Program-made: the position numbers and the translations under genes
The notes under the pieces: model-generated
The model's database searches: none
Seen by the model: only the letters and a program-made list of their open reading frames with translations
What the model was told of the DNA's origin: nothing
Origin: Azotobacter vinelandii
GTDB taxonomy: Bacteria > Pseudomonadota > Gammaproteobacteria > Pseudomonadales > Pseudomonadaceae
Direction: 5' to 3' (one strand)
DNA: 64,000 nt
NCBI RefSeq assembly: GCF_001571105.1
Contig: NZ_BCTD01000010.1
Shown here: piece by piece, positions 33,585 to 41,426 of the stretch
Position numbering within the stretch: the stretch's first letter is position 1
Layout: every line of letters begins with the position of its first letter

Positions 33585-34409
33585 TCACTCCAGTGTTCGC
33601 GCCAGTTCGAGCAGCCCGTCGCGCCAGCCGGCCGTGCGCGGCAGAGCCAGGAACGACGGGTTGAGGAAATCGGCGCGCGCCGCGTAGTCCAGCGCCCTGC
33701 CCTGCAGATCCAGCACCTCGCCGCCGGCACCCTCGAGCACGCCCTGGGCGGCGGCGGTGTCCCACTGCGAGGTCGGCGCCAGGCGCGGATAGAAATCCGC
33801 CAGCCCCTCGGCGAGCAGGCAGAACTTCAGCGAACTGCCGACGCTGGTCAGCCGCAGGTTGCCGAAACGCGCGGCGAGCCCCTGCAGTAGGCGCTCCTGG
33901 GCCGGACTGCTGTGCCGCCGGCTGGCGACCACGGTGAAATCCTCGCCCGGCGCGCGACGCACGGCGATCGGCCGTTCGACGCCCGACATCTCGCTGCTCC
34001 AGGCGCCGAGCCCGGCGCCGCCGAAATAGCAGCAGCCGGTCGCCGGCACCCCGACCACGCCGAGCAGCACCCGGCCCTCCTCGATCAGCGCGACGTTGAC
34101 GGTGAACTCCTCGCTGTCGGCGATGAACTCCTTGGTGCCGTCCAGCGGGTCGACCAGCCACCAGCGGCGCCAACCGGCGCGTTCGGCCAGGGGAATCGCG
34201 CAGTCCTCCTCGGAGAGCACCGGAACCGTCGGTTCGAGCGCCCGCAGGCCGGCGCAGAGCACGCGGTGCGCGGCCAGGTCGGCGGCGGTCACCGGCGAGG
34301 CGTCGTCTTTTTCCTGCACGTCGATACCGTCCGTGCGCCAGTACGGCAGGATGGCGGCGCCGGCCTGGCGCACCAGGTCGATCAGCGGGGCGAAGGGAAC
34401 GGCGCTCAC
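33585..34409 (-). CDS. cysQ: 3'(2'),5'-bisphosphate nucleotidase CysQ
   Basis: A 274-residue inositol-monophosphatase-fold enzyme that hydrolyses adenosine 3',5'-bisphosphate, a by-product of sulfate assimilation. It has the family metal sites: LSEEDCAIP (Glu), WLVDPLDGTKEFI (Asp-Pro-Leu-Asp-Gly-Thr) and SQWDTAAAQGVLEGAGG (WDxAA). The start is GTG at 34409, whose GTGA overlaps the nudE stop, indicating coupled translation. Second gene of a nudE-cysQ pair. Confidence 0.93.
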   Translation of the reverse strand: MSAVPFAPLIDLVRQAGAAILPYWRTDGIDVQEKDDASPVTAADLAAHRVLCAGLRALEPTVPVLSEEDCAIPLAERAGWRRWWLVDPLDGTKEFIADSEEFTVNVALIEEGRVLLGVVGVPATGCCYFGGAGLGAWSSEMSGVERPIAVRRAPGEDFTVVASRRHSSPAQERLLQGLAARFGNLRLTSVGSSLKFCLLAEGLADFYPRLAPTSQWDTAAAQGVLEGAGGEVLDLQGRALDYAARADFLNPSFLALPRTAGWRDGLLELARTLE

Positions 34410-34972
34410 AGGACCAGCGCTCCGCGCTGAACCAGCAGATCGCGCGCCAGATAGAGCGCGGCCAGGGCCCGTCCCTCGCTGAACTGCGCATGCCGGACCA
34501 GACCGGACAGCTCGCGCAGGTTGACCCGCTCGACCCGCATCGGCTCCGGCTCGTCGCCCGGCAGGCGCTTGGGGTAGAGGTCGCGGGCCAGCACCACCTG
34601 GATCTTCTGGGTCATGTAGCCGGGCGAAAGGGACAGCTCGGTGAGGTACTCCAGTTGATGGGCGCCGTAGCCGGCCTCCTCCTTCAGCTCGCGGTTAGCC
34701 GCCACCAGCACGTCCTCGCCCGGCTCGATCAGTCCCTTGGGCAAGGACAACTGGTAATCGTCGGTGCCGGCGCAGTACTCCTCCACCAGCAGGGCGTGCT
34801 GGTCGTCGATCAGCGCGACGACCATCACCGCGCCGTAGCCGCTGCCGGTACCCACCAGACGCTCATAGGTGCGCTCGACGCCATTGGTGAAGCGCAACTG
34901 CAATTCCTCGACGCGAAACAGACGGCTGGTCGCGACGATCGCTCGAGCGAGTACGGTGGGTTTCTGGCGCAT
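34406..34972 (-). CDS. nudE: ADP compounds hydrolase NudE
   Basis: A 188-residue Nudix hydrolase acting on ADP-ribose-like compounds (Ap3A, NADH) in E. coli. The Nudix box is intact: GLIEPGEDVLVAANRELKEE followed by AGYG. Upstream ERLVGTGSGYGAVMVVAL and EEYCAGTDDYQLSLPKG are typical NudE segments. Start: ATG at 34972, since GAGG lies seven bases ahead; the ATG six bases further upstream would sit on the ribosome-binding site. Stop overlaps the cysQ start. Confidence 0.93.
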   Translation of the reverse strand: MRQKPTVLARAIVATSRLFRVEELQLRFTNGVERTYERLVGTGSGYGAVMVVALIDDQHALLVEEYCAGTDDYQLSLPKGLIEPGEDVLVAANRELKEEAGYGAHQLEYLTELSLSPGYMTQKIQVVLARDLYPKRLPGDEPEPMRVERVNLRELSGLVRHAQFSEGRALAALYLARDLLVQRGALVL

Positions 34973-35130
34973 AGTCATTCCTCGACTGGATGGGCGGCTC
35001 GATTGACGTTCTTCTGGAGCCTCGTGGCTGGTTATCATAACCCGGCTCGCGATCCGGCTCGCCTCCGGCCGATGGCGCGCAGGTCCTTCGCATGCCACGC
35101 TTCCCGAAGCCTCCACCGACAAGAGCCGCC

Positions 35131-35796
35131 ATGCCCCCGCTATCCTGGAGCGAAATCGACACCGTCCTGCTCGACATGGACGGCACCCTGCTCGACCTGC
35201 ACTTCGACAACCACTTCTGGCTGGAGCACCTGCCGCGACGCTACGCCGAGCACCACGGCATCGGCCGCGCCCTGGCCGAACGCGAACTGCTGCCGCTGTT
35301 TCGCGAGCATGCCGGCCGGCTGACCTGGTACTGCCTGGACTTCTGGAGCGCCGAGCTGAAGCTGCCGGTCGTCGAACTCAAGCGCGAGGTCGCCCACCTG
35401 ATCGCCCTGCGCCCGGAGGCCGACCGCCTCCTCGCGGCCCTGCGCGGCGCCGGCAAGCGCGTCGCGCTGATCACCAACGCGCACCGCGATTCGCTGTCGC
35501 TGAAACTGGAGCGAGTCGAGCTGGCGCCCTGGTTCGAGCGCCTGATCAGCGCCCACGACTACGGCTTCCCCAAGGAGGACCAGCAATTCTGGTTCGCCCT
35601 GCAGCAGGACTTCGGCTTCGCGCCGGCGCGCACGCTGTTCATCGACGACAGCCTGCCGGTGCTGCGCAGCGCCCGGCGCTACGGCATCGCCCACTTGCTG
35701 GCGGTACGCCGGCCGGACAGCCGCCAGGGTCCGAAGGACACCGAGGAATTCGCCGCCGTGGAGAGTTATGCGACCTTGTGCGAAGGATTGTGCTGA
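35131..35796 (+). CDS. yrfG: HAD-family GMP/IMP nucleotidase YrfG
   Basis: A 221-residue HAD-superfamily phosphatase. Motif I is DTVLLDMDGTLLDLHFDN (two catalytic Asp), motif II is ALITNAHRD, the Lys of motif III is in GFPKEDQQFW, and motif IV is TLFIDDSLPVL. LTWYCLDFWSAEL is characteristic of YrfG, which dephosphorylates GMP and IMP in E. coli. I use the ATG at 35131; an in-frame ATG at 35092 adds a Pro-rich segment absent from relatives. Divergent from nudE. Confidence 0.9.
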   Translation: MPPLSWSEIDTVLLDMDGTLLDLHFDNHFWLEHLPRRYAEHHGIGRALAERELLPLFREHAGRLTWYCLDFWSAELKLPVVELKREVAHLIALRPEADRLLAALRGAGKRVALITNAHRDSLSLKLERVELAPWFERLISAHDYGFPKEDQQFWFALQQDFGFAPARTLFIDDSLPVLRSARRYGIAHLLAVRRPDSRQGPKDTEEFAAVESYATLCEGLC

Positions 35797-36114
35797 GCCT
35801 CGGACCGAAATGCGGGAGCGGATTCGTCCGCGCGGCCAAAAGCATCGCGAACGAACTCGCTCCCAGCGGAAGAACTTCCACCGCGGTTCACGGAACGCTC
35901 GCCAAAACACGGGAAAACCGAAAATTCCGCGACTGCCGGAAAAAACGGCCGGGACAATCCCAAAATTGGATCGACCGTCCCGTTTCAGCAAAGTTCCCCT
36001 TAGCAAACAATGAGTTACAAAGCAATGAAAAAATCGAAAAATCACTAAAAAACGCTTGCAAGGTGTCTGCACTCCAGCGAGGATCGCCTCGTCATCACCA
36101 CTGAGGTTCACGTC
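35797..36114. other. Gap between yrfG and the glycine-zipper gene
   Basis: Holds the REPIN at 35812-35867 and then an AT-rich stretch (35900-36060) that probably carries the promoter of the glycine-zipper gene. I could not fix a -35/-10 pair. No further gene. Confidence 0.45.
35812..35867. repeat. REPIN (well-preserved inverted REP pair)
   Basis: GGAGCGGATTCGTCCGCG starts at 35815; its inverted partner CGCGAACGAACTCGCTCC spans 35847-35864 (reverse complement GGAGCGAGTTCGTTCGCG). About 14 bases separate the pair. The best-preserved of the three copies in the window. Confidence 0.8.
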
Positions 36115-36573
36115 ATGAAGTACGCACCCATACTCCTGCTCTCCTTCGGCCTGATCAGCGGCGCGGCATTCGCTGGCGGCAACACCGAGGCAGCGGTCGG
36201 CGGCGCACTGGGCGGAACATTGGGTTCGGTCGTCGGTGGCGCCCTGGGCGGCTCCACCGGCGCGGTAATCGGCTCGGGCGTCGGCGGCGCGGCCGGCGCC
36301 GGCATCGGCGCCGATCGGCGCAGCCGGACCGAAGCGGCCATCGGCGGCGCGCTCGGCGCGGCCGGCGGCAACGCTATCGGCAACTCGGTCGGCGGCCGCA
36401 CCGGCGGCGTGATCGGCGCCGCGCTCGGCGGCGCCGGCGGCGGCGCCCTGGGCAACGCCTACGGCGACGACGATGACGACGACCGCGGTCGCCGCCGTGT
36501 CGAGCATCATCACCATTACCACGGCAAAGGCCACTACCGTGGCCCCTACAAGTACAGCAAGCATCGTCGCTGA
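36115..36573 (+). CDS. Glycine-zipper envelope protein
   Basis: A 152-residue protein with a signal peptide (MKYAPILLLSFGLISGAAFA), then about 95 residues of GxxxG-rich sequence (AVGGALGGTLGSVVGGALGG and similar), the glycine-zipper pattern used for membrane insertion or oligomerisation. It ends in an acidic run (DDDDDD) and a His/Tyr/Lys-rich tail (HHHHYHGKGHYRG) that could bind metal. No enzyme signature. GAGG precedes the ATG. Role unknown; similar proteins are stress-related outer-membrane or periplasmic components. Confidence 0.75.
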   Translation: MKYAPILLLSFGLISGAAFAGGNTEAAVGGALGGTLGSVVGGALGGSTGAVIGSGVGGAAGAGIGADRRSRTEAAIGGALGAAGGNAIGNSVGGRTGGVIGAALGGAGGGALGNAYGDDDDDDRGRRRVEHHHHYHGKGHYRGPYKYSKHRR

Positions 36574-36606
36574 TACGGCCCCGGTCCGGCGCGACAGCCG
36601 ATCCGC

Positions 36607-36634
36607 AAAAGCCCGCCCGCCTCGGCGGGCTTTT
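36607..36634. terminator. Bidirectional intrinsic terminator
   Basis: AAAAGCCCGCC (36607-36617) pairs with GGCGGGCTTTT (36624-36634). It serves both the glycine-zipper gene (plus) and the convergent cls gene (minus, stop 36640). Confidence 0.85.
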
Positions 36635-36639
36635 CGCTT

Positions 36640-38085
36640 TCAGAGGATCGGCGAAATCAGCCGCGCCACCCGCATGCCCAGGCGTTTCAGGCGGTGCGCC
36701 CGGCGGCTCTCCCCCCTGTCCAGCTCGCGGGAACGGCTGAAATCCCTTTGCAGCATGCATTCCACCTCAGCGGCGAAGGCGGTATCGAGGACGAACAGGG
36801 TCAGTTCGAAATTCAGCCGGAACGAGCGGTTGTCCAGATTGGCGCTGCCCACCGCCGCGGTATCGTCGTCGATCAGCAGCACCTTCTGGTGCATGAAGCC
36901 CGGCAGATAGCGAAATACCCGGATGCCCGCTTCGAGCGCCTCGAAGGCATACAGGCTGGAAGCGGCGTAGACCACCCGGTGATCGGCCCGCGCCGGCAGC
37001 AGCAGGCGCACCTCCAGCCCGCGCAGCGCCGCCAGGCGCAAGGCGGCGAACACCGACTCGTCGGGCACGAAGTAGGGACTGGCCAGCCAGATCCGCCGAC
37101 GCGCCGCGTTGATCGCCGCGACGAACTGCAGCGAGCCGGTTTCCTGGGGATCGGCAGGGCCGCTGCCGACCAGTTGGCAGAGCACCCCGCCGGCGGGATA
37201 GCGCTCCGGCAGCAGCAGCGGCGGCAGTTGCCGGGTGGTCCAGAACCAGTCCTCGGCGAAGGACTCCTGCAGGCAGGCCAGCACGGGCCCGCTCAGCTCC
37301 ACCTGGGTATCGCGCCAGGGCGAGAGCCGCGGATTGTTTCCCAGGTAGTCGTCGCCGACGTTCATCCCGCCGAGAAAGCCGCGCTGGCCGTCGACCAGCA
37401 CCAGCTTGCGGTGGTTGCGGAAGTTCAACTGGAAGCGGTTGAGCAGCCCGCTGCGCGCGGAGGCCGAAAAGGCCCGCATCGCCACCCCTCCCGCGCGCAG
37501 ACGCTGCACATAGTGACGCGGCAGGGCGTGGCAGCCGACGCGGTCGTAGAGGAAGAACACCTGCACGCCGCTGGCGGCCCGCTCCAGCAGCAGGCTCTGC
37601 AGACGCCGGCCGAGGCGGTCGTCGCGGACGATGAAGAACTGCAGCAGGATCACCTGGCGCGCCTGGGCGACGGCCTCGAAAATCGCCGCGAAGGCGGCCT
37701 CGCCGTCGATCAGCAGGCGCACCCGGTTGTTGCCCAGTGGCGGCTGGCGGCCGAGGCGCGCCAGCACCTTGAGATCCTGCGAAGCCATGCTGCCATGGGC
37801 CGCCTTGGCCTCCTCGACCCAGGGACGCCAGTCCTGCTCGGCCATCGCCCGGCGCATCTGCCGGTCGGCCTGGCGCCGCGCCCGGATATAGGCGTCGAAA
37901 CGGCTGCGACCGAACACCAGATAGGGCAGCAGGGTGAGATAGGGCATGAACAGCAGGGAGATGGCCCAGGCGATGGCTCCCTGCGCGGTCCGCACGGTGA
38001 ACACCGCGTGGACGGCCGCAGCCACCCCCAGCGCCTGGATCAGCACCAGCAGGTAGCCCAAGAGCTGCAAAGCGCCCTGTTCCAT
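36640..38085 (-). CDS. cls: Cardiolipin synthase (phospholipase D family)
   Basis: A 481-residue inner-membrane enzyme that condenses two phosphatidylglycerols into cardiolipin. Two N-terminal transmembrane segments (about 8-60) precede two phospholipase D motifs: NHRKLVLVDGQRGFLGGMNVGDDY (first HKD) and MHQKVLLIDDDTAAVGSANLDNRS (second HKD). PWRDTQVELSGP and SPYFVPDES are also typical of the ClsA type. Transcribed alone on the minus strand between two intrinsic terminators. Confidence 0.93.
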   Translation of the reverse strand: MEQGALQLLGYLLVLIQALGVAAAVHAVFTVRTAQGAIAWAISLLFMPYLTLLPYLVFGRSRFDAYIRARRQADRQMRRAMAEQDWRPWVEEAKAAHGSMASQDLKVLARLGRQPPLGNNRVRLLIDGEAAFAAIFEAVAQARQVILLQFFIVRDDRLGRRLQSLLLERAASGVQVFFLYDRVGCHALPRHYVQRLRAGGVAMRAFSASARSGLLNRFQLNFRNHRKLVLVDGQRGFLGGMNVGDDYLGNNPRLSPWRDTQVELSGPVLACLQESFAEDWFWTTRQLPPLLLPERYPAGGVLCQLVGSGPADPQETGSLQFVAAINAARRRIWLASPYFVPDESVFAALRLAALRGLEVRLLLPARADHRVVYAASSLYAFEALEAGIRVFRYLPGFMHQKVLLIDDDTAAVGSANLDNRSFRLNFELTLFVLDTAFAAEVECMLQRDFSRSRELDRGESRRAHRLKRLGMRVARLISPIL

Positions 38086-38157
38086 GCCTCACTCCTTCGA
38101 GATGCCGGTCCTGAGCATAACAGGCAGGCATCGCGGCGGAGCTGGCGAACAGGCGTG

Positions 38158-38180
38158 AAAAAGCCGCCCGGAGGCGGCTT
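38158..38180 (-). terminator. pckA intrinsic terminator
   Basis: Read on the minus strand: AAGCCGCC, loop, GGCGGCTT, then a run of five T (plus-strand A at 38158-38162). It lies 20 bases after the pckA stop. Confidence 0.8.
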
Positions 38181-38199
38181 CTTCACCAGGCGCGGCGGC

Positions 38200-39744
38200 T
38201 CAGAGCAACGGGCCGGCGTTGCGGATGGCGTCGGAGACGTCGAACTTCCTGAAGTTCTCGACGAACTGCCTGGCCAGGGCGCGGGCCGCCTCGTCGTAGG
38301 CGCTCTTGTCGGCCCAGGTGTTGCGCGGGTTGAGCAGTTCGGTGTCGATGCCCGGCACGGTTTTCGGCACGTCCAGGTTGATGATCGGCAGGCGCTCGGT
38401 CTCGACGCCGATCAGCGCGCCGCTCTGGATCGCCGCGATCACGCCGCGGGTGGTCGGGATGTTGAAGCGCTTGCCGACGCCGTAGCCACCGCCGGTCCAG
38501 CCGGTGTTGACCAGGTACACCTTGGAGTCGTAGCCCTGGATGCGCTTGATCAGCAGTTCGGCGTATTCGCCGGCCGGACGCGGGAAGAAGGGCGCGCCGA
38601 AGCAGGTGGAGAAGGTCGACTTGATGCCCTCGCCGGAACCCATCTCGGTGGAGCCGACCAGCGCCGTGTAGCCGGACAGGAAATGGTAGGCCGCTTGTTC
38701 GTTGTCGAGGATCGACACCGGGGGCAGCACGCCGGTCAGGTCGCAGGTGAGGAAGATCACCGCATTGGGCTCGCCGGCGCGGTTTTCCTGCACGCGCTTC
38801 TCGATCAGCTCGCGCGGGTAGGCGGCGCGGGTGTTCTGGGTCAGGCTGCCGTCGGCGTAGTCGGGCAGGCGCGAACGCTCGTCGAGCACCACGTTCTCCA
38901 GCACGGCGCCGAACTTGATGGCGTTCCAGATCACCGGCTCGTTCTTCTCGGACAGGTCGATGCACTTGGCATAGCAGCCGCCCTCGATGTTGAACACGGT
39001 GCCCACGCCCCAGCCGTGTTCGTCGTCGCCGATCAGGTAACGGCTCGGATCGGCGGACAGGGTGGTCTTGCCGGTTCCGGACAGGCCGAAGAACAGGGTC
39101 ACGTCGCCCTCCTCGCCCATGTTGGCGGCGCAGTGCATCGGCAGCACGTCGACCTCCGGCAGCAGGAAGTTCTGCACGGAGAACATCGCCTTCTTCATCT
39201 CGCCGGCGTAGCGCATGCCGGCCAGCAGGACCTTCTTGGCGGCGAAGTTGATGATCACGCAGCCGTCCGAATTGGTGCCGTCGCGCTCCGGCACGCACTC
39301 GAAGTCGGGTGCGTTGAGGATTCGCCACTCGCCCTTGCCGGCGGGATTGAACTTGTCCGGGTTGATGAACAGGCAGCGGCCGAACAGGTTGTGCCAAGCG
39401 GTTTCGGTGGTCATCTTGACCGCCAGGTAGTATTCGGGATCGGCCCCTACATGCACGTGCGAAACGAAATGGTCACGCTCGGCGAGATAGGCTTCGACAC
39501 GTTGCCAGAGGGCGTCGAACCTGTCGGTGGGGAAAGGACGGTTGATATTGCCCCAGGCGATCTTGTGCTGGCTGCCCGGTTCCTCGACGATGAAGCGGTC
39601 GCTCGGGGATCGCCCGGTGCGATGGCCGGTCCGCACCACCAGAGAGCCGTTGGCTGCCAGTTCGCCTTCTCCTCGGCGGATGGCTTCTTCTACCAGTTGC
39701 GCGGCGCTGATGTCGGTAAACACGGCTTGAGTGGCTTGCGTCAT
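38200..39744 (-). CDS. pckA: Phosphoenolpyruvate carboxykinase (ATP)
   Basis: A 514-residue gluconeogenic enzyme converting oxaloacetate and ATP to phosphoenolpyruvate. It has RTGHRTGRSPSDRFIV, the MHCAANMGEEGDVTLFFGLSGTGKTTLS block containing the kinase P-loop GLSGTGKTT, DDEHGWG (metal site) and NTGWTGGGYGVGKR. ATG at 39744 (MTQATQAVF) agrees with Pseudomonas homologues of about 513 residues; the ribosome-binding site is weak, and an ATG six bases upstream is also possible. A hairpin of unknown role lies about 40 bases upstream (39786-39812). Confidence 0.96.
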   Translation of the reverse strand: MTQATQAVFTDISAAQLVEEAIRRGEGELAANGSLVVRTGHRTGRSPSDRFIVEEPGSQHKIAWGNINRPFPTDRFDALWQRVEAYLAERDHFVSHVHVGADPEYYLAVKMTTETAWHNLFGRCLFINPDKFNPAGKGEWRILNAPDFECVPERDGTNSDGCVIINFAAKKVLLAGMRYAGEMKKAMFSVQNFLLPEVDVLPMHCAANMGEEGDVTLFFGLSGTGKTTLSADPSRYLIGDDEHGWGVGTVFNIEGGCYAKCIDLSEKNEPVIWNAIKFGAVLENVVLDERSRLPDYADGSLTQNTRAAYPRELIEKRVQENRAGEPNAVIFLTCDLTGVLPPVSILDNEQAAYHFLSGYTALVGSTEMGSGEGIKSTFSTCFGAPFFPRPAGEYAELLIKRIQGYDSKVYLVNTGWTGGGYGVGKRFNIPTTRGVIAAIQSGALIGVETERLPIINLDVPKTVPGIDTELLNPRNTWADKSAYDEAARALARQFVENFRKFDVSDAIRNAGPLL

Positions 39745-39785
39745 GTGCATCCGATCGGCTTGTGGCCGATTCCTCCATACGTTTT

Positions 39786-39812
39786 TGTAGCGCGACATCC
39801 GGTCGCGCTACA
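39786..39812. repeat. Perfect 11-bp hairpin upstream of pckA
   Basis: TGTAGCGCGAC (39786-39796) and GTCGCGCTACA (39802-39812) flank ATCCG. No T-run on either side. It could be a REP-type element, an operator or part of the pckA 5' leader. Confidence 0.55.
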
Positions 39813-39998
39813 GGGAAAAGATAAAAAAAGTGCGGTCATTCTACCAGAAAAGCCGCCGATACAGTAGGAGCCGCCAGTCCGGCAAAGGTTCCGTGCCACT
39901 CCGTCCGCAGGCGAAAACCGATGGTCCGGCCGTGCCGAAAGCGGATTCGATCCGCCGAAGGAATCCGCCGCGCCACCGGGCGGCGGAGAGCCGACGCA

Positions 39999-40892
39999 TC
40001 AGTGGCGGGTCGCCGAGGGCGCCCCGCTGCCGCCGCCGGCGAACAGTTGAGCGATATCGGTGGCATCGAACTCGTAGCGCTGGTTGCAGAACTGGCAATC
40101 GACCACCACCAGGCCGTCGCGCTCGCGCAGCAGTTGTTCGGCATCCGCCTGCCCCAGGCTGGACAGGGCGTTGGCCGAGCGCTCGCGCGAACAACTGCAG
40201 CGAAAGCGCAGCGGCAGCGGCTCGAACAGGCGTACCGCCTCCTGGTGGTAGAGCCGGCGCAACAGGGTCTCGTTGTCCAGCCCGAGCAGTTCCTCGGCGG
40301 TCAGGGTATCGGCCAGGGTGACCAGGTGCTCCCAGTTGAGCGTGCGCGCCTCGGCGTCCTTCAGGCGGTCGGCAGGCAGTTGCTGGAGCAGGAGGCCACG
40401 GGCGCGGCGACCGTCGGCATTGAGCCAGAAACGTGTCGGCAACTGCTCCGAATCGGCGAAATAACCGGACAGGCAGTCAGCCAGGCTCTCGCCCCGCAGC
40501 TCGACGATGCCCTGGTAGCGCTGGCCCCGGCGCGGGTCGATGGTCAGGGTCAGCAGGCCCTCGGGCATCAGTTCGCGCAGCCCGGCGCCGGGCTCCACCT
40601 GCTCGGCGTGATAACGGGCGATGCCGCGCACCTCGCGTTCGCTGGAACATTCCACCATGAGCAGGGGAATCGGTCCCGGGGAGCGCGCCTGCAGCACCAG
40701 CAGGCCATCGAACTTGAGGGTGCCGACCAGCAGCGCGGCGGCGGCGAGCATCTCGCCGAGCAGTTGGGCGACCGGCTCGGGATAGGGATGCTTGGCCAGC
40801 ACCTCGGCGTAACTGCCGCGCAGGTCTGCCAGCTCGCCACGCACGTCGGTGTCGTCGAAGAGAAAGCGTTGGGTGAAATCGAAATCGGACAT
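39999..40892 (-). CDS. hslO: Redox-regulated chaperone Hsp33
   Basis: A 297-residue holdase chaperone switched on by oxidation. The C-terminal zinc switch is intact: FRCSCSRE, 31 residues, then DCQFCNQRYEF (CxC and CxxC). The N-terminal domain begins DFTQRFLFDDTDVRGELADL, typical of HslO. ATG at 40892 is chosen by homology; a longer open frame upstream has no similarity. It lies 254 bases downstream (on the minus strand, upstream) of pckA, the same neighbour as in P. aeruginosa as I recall. Confidence 0.94.
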   Translation of the reverse strand: MSDFDFTQRFLFDDTDVRGELADLRGSYAEVLAKHPYPEPVAQLLGEMLAAAALLVGTLKFDGLLVLQARSPGPIPLLMVECSSEREVRGIARYHAEQVEPGAGLRELMPEGLLTLTIDPRRGQRYQGIVELRGESLADCLSGYFADSEQLPTRFWLNADGRRARGLLLQQLPADRLKDAEARTLNWEHLVTLADTLTAEELLGLDNETLLRRLYHQEAVRLFEPLPLRFRCSCSRERSANALSSLGQADAEQLLRERDGLVVVDCQFCNQRYEFDATDIAQLFAGGGSGAPSATRH

Positions 40893-41243
40893 ATCGGCTG
40901 GCCAATGGCAGGGAATGGAGCTGGCGACGGCCAGTGCTCGGAATCGCCACGAAGGGCGAGTCGCGACAAATTCTAGGAACACGGCCGGAAATCTCCAAGC
41001 CATGGGTGGTTCGCGGCTTCCCCGCGACGTGCCGCTCGTCGGTTGAACGGATGCTTTCCCGGCCCTGGCCAATACTCCAACCGCGCGGAAAACATGGAAA
41101 ATCGATGGGTTATGGAGGGAAGTCGGGGGCAATCTCGCCATCCGGGGAACGTCAGGCAGGAACCGGGCCGTCTGCTTGACAGTGTCCTCGCCTAACCGCC
41201 TATACCTGTATCACTGCATCCACCTCGACGAGGCACGCCAAAC
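40893..41243. other. Gap between hslO and the EPS operon
   Basis: About 350 bases without a supported gene. It should contain the hslO promoter (minus) and the EPS operon promoter (plus; candidate at 41176-41206). No operator-like dyad stood out. Confidence 0.45.
41176..41206 (+). promoter_or_regulatory. Candidate promoter of the EPS operon
   Basis: TTGACA (41176-41181, consensus -35) and TATACC (41201-41206) with a 19-base spacer, longer than ideal. It lies 38 bases before the ugd-remnant ATG and is the best sigma-70 match ahead of the operon. Confidence 0.4.
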
Positions 41244-41426
41244 ATGGATGTGAGCGTTTTCGGTACCGGATACGTCGGCCTGCTCCAGGCGGCAGCCCTG
41301 GCCGCGGTCGGTCATCGCGCACGCCGCGTCGACATCGGCGAAACGGCGGTCGGTCGGCGCATCGAGAAGACGCAGCAGCGGAGCACCGGTCTGCCGTGGA
41401 TCGATCCCCGGGCGGGTGCGCAATGA
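41244..41426 (+). pseudogene. UDP-glucose/GDP-mannose dehydrogenase remnant
   Basis: ATG at 41244 begins MDVSVFGTGYVGLLQAAALAAVGH, the N-terminal NAD-binding motif (GxGYVGL) of the UDP-glucose/GDP-mannose dehydrogenase family. After about 32 residues (RRVDIGE) the similarity fades, and the frame stops after 60 residues, overlapping the epimerase start by four bases. The functional protein should be about 430-460 residues, so more than 85 percent is missing. It is now only a leader for the EPS operon. Confidence 0.7.

Noticed and set aside
36694..39867. Long plus-strand open frame opposite cls and pckA
   Set aside because: Antisense shadow of two well-defined genes; no ribosome-binding site or domain.
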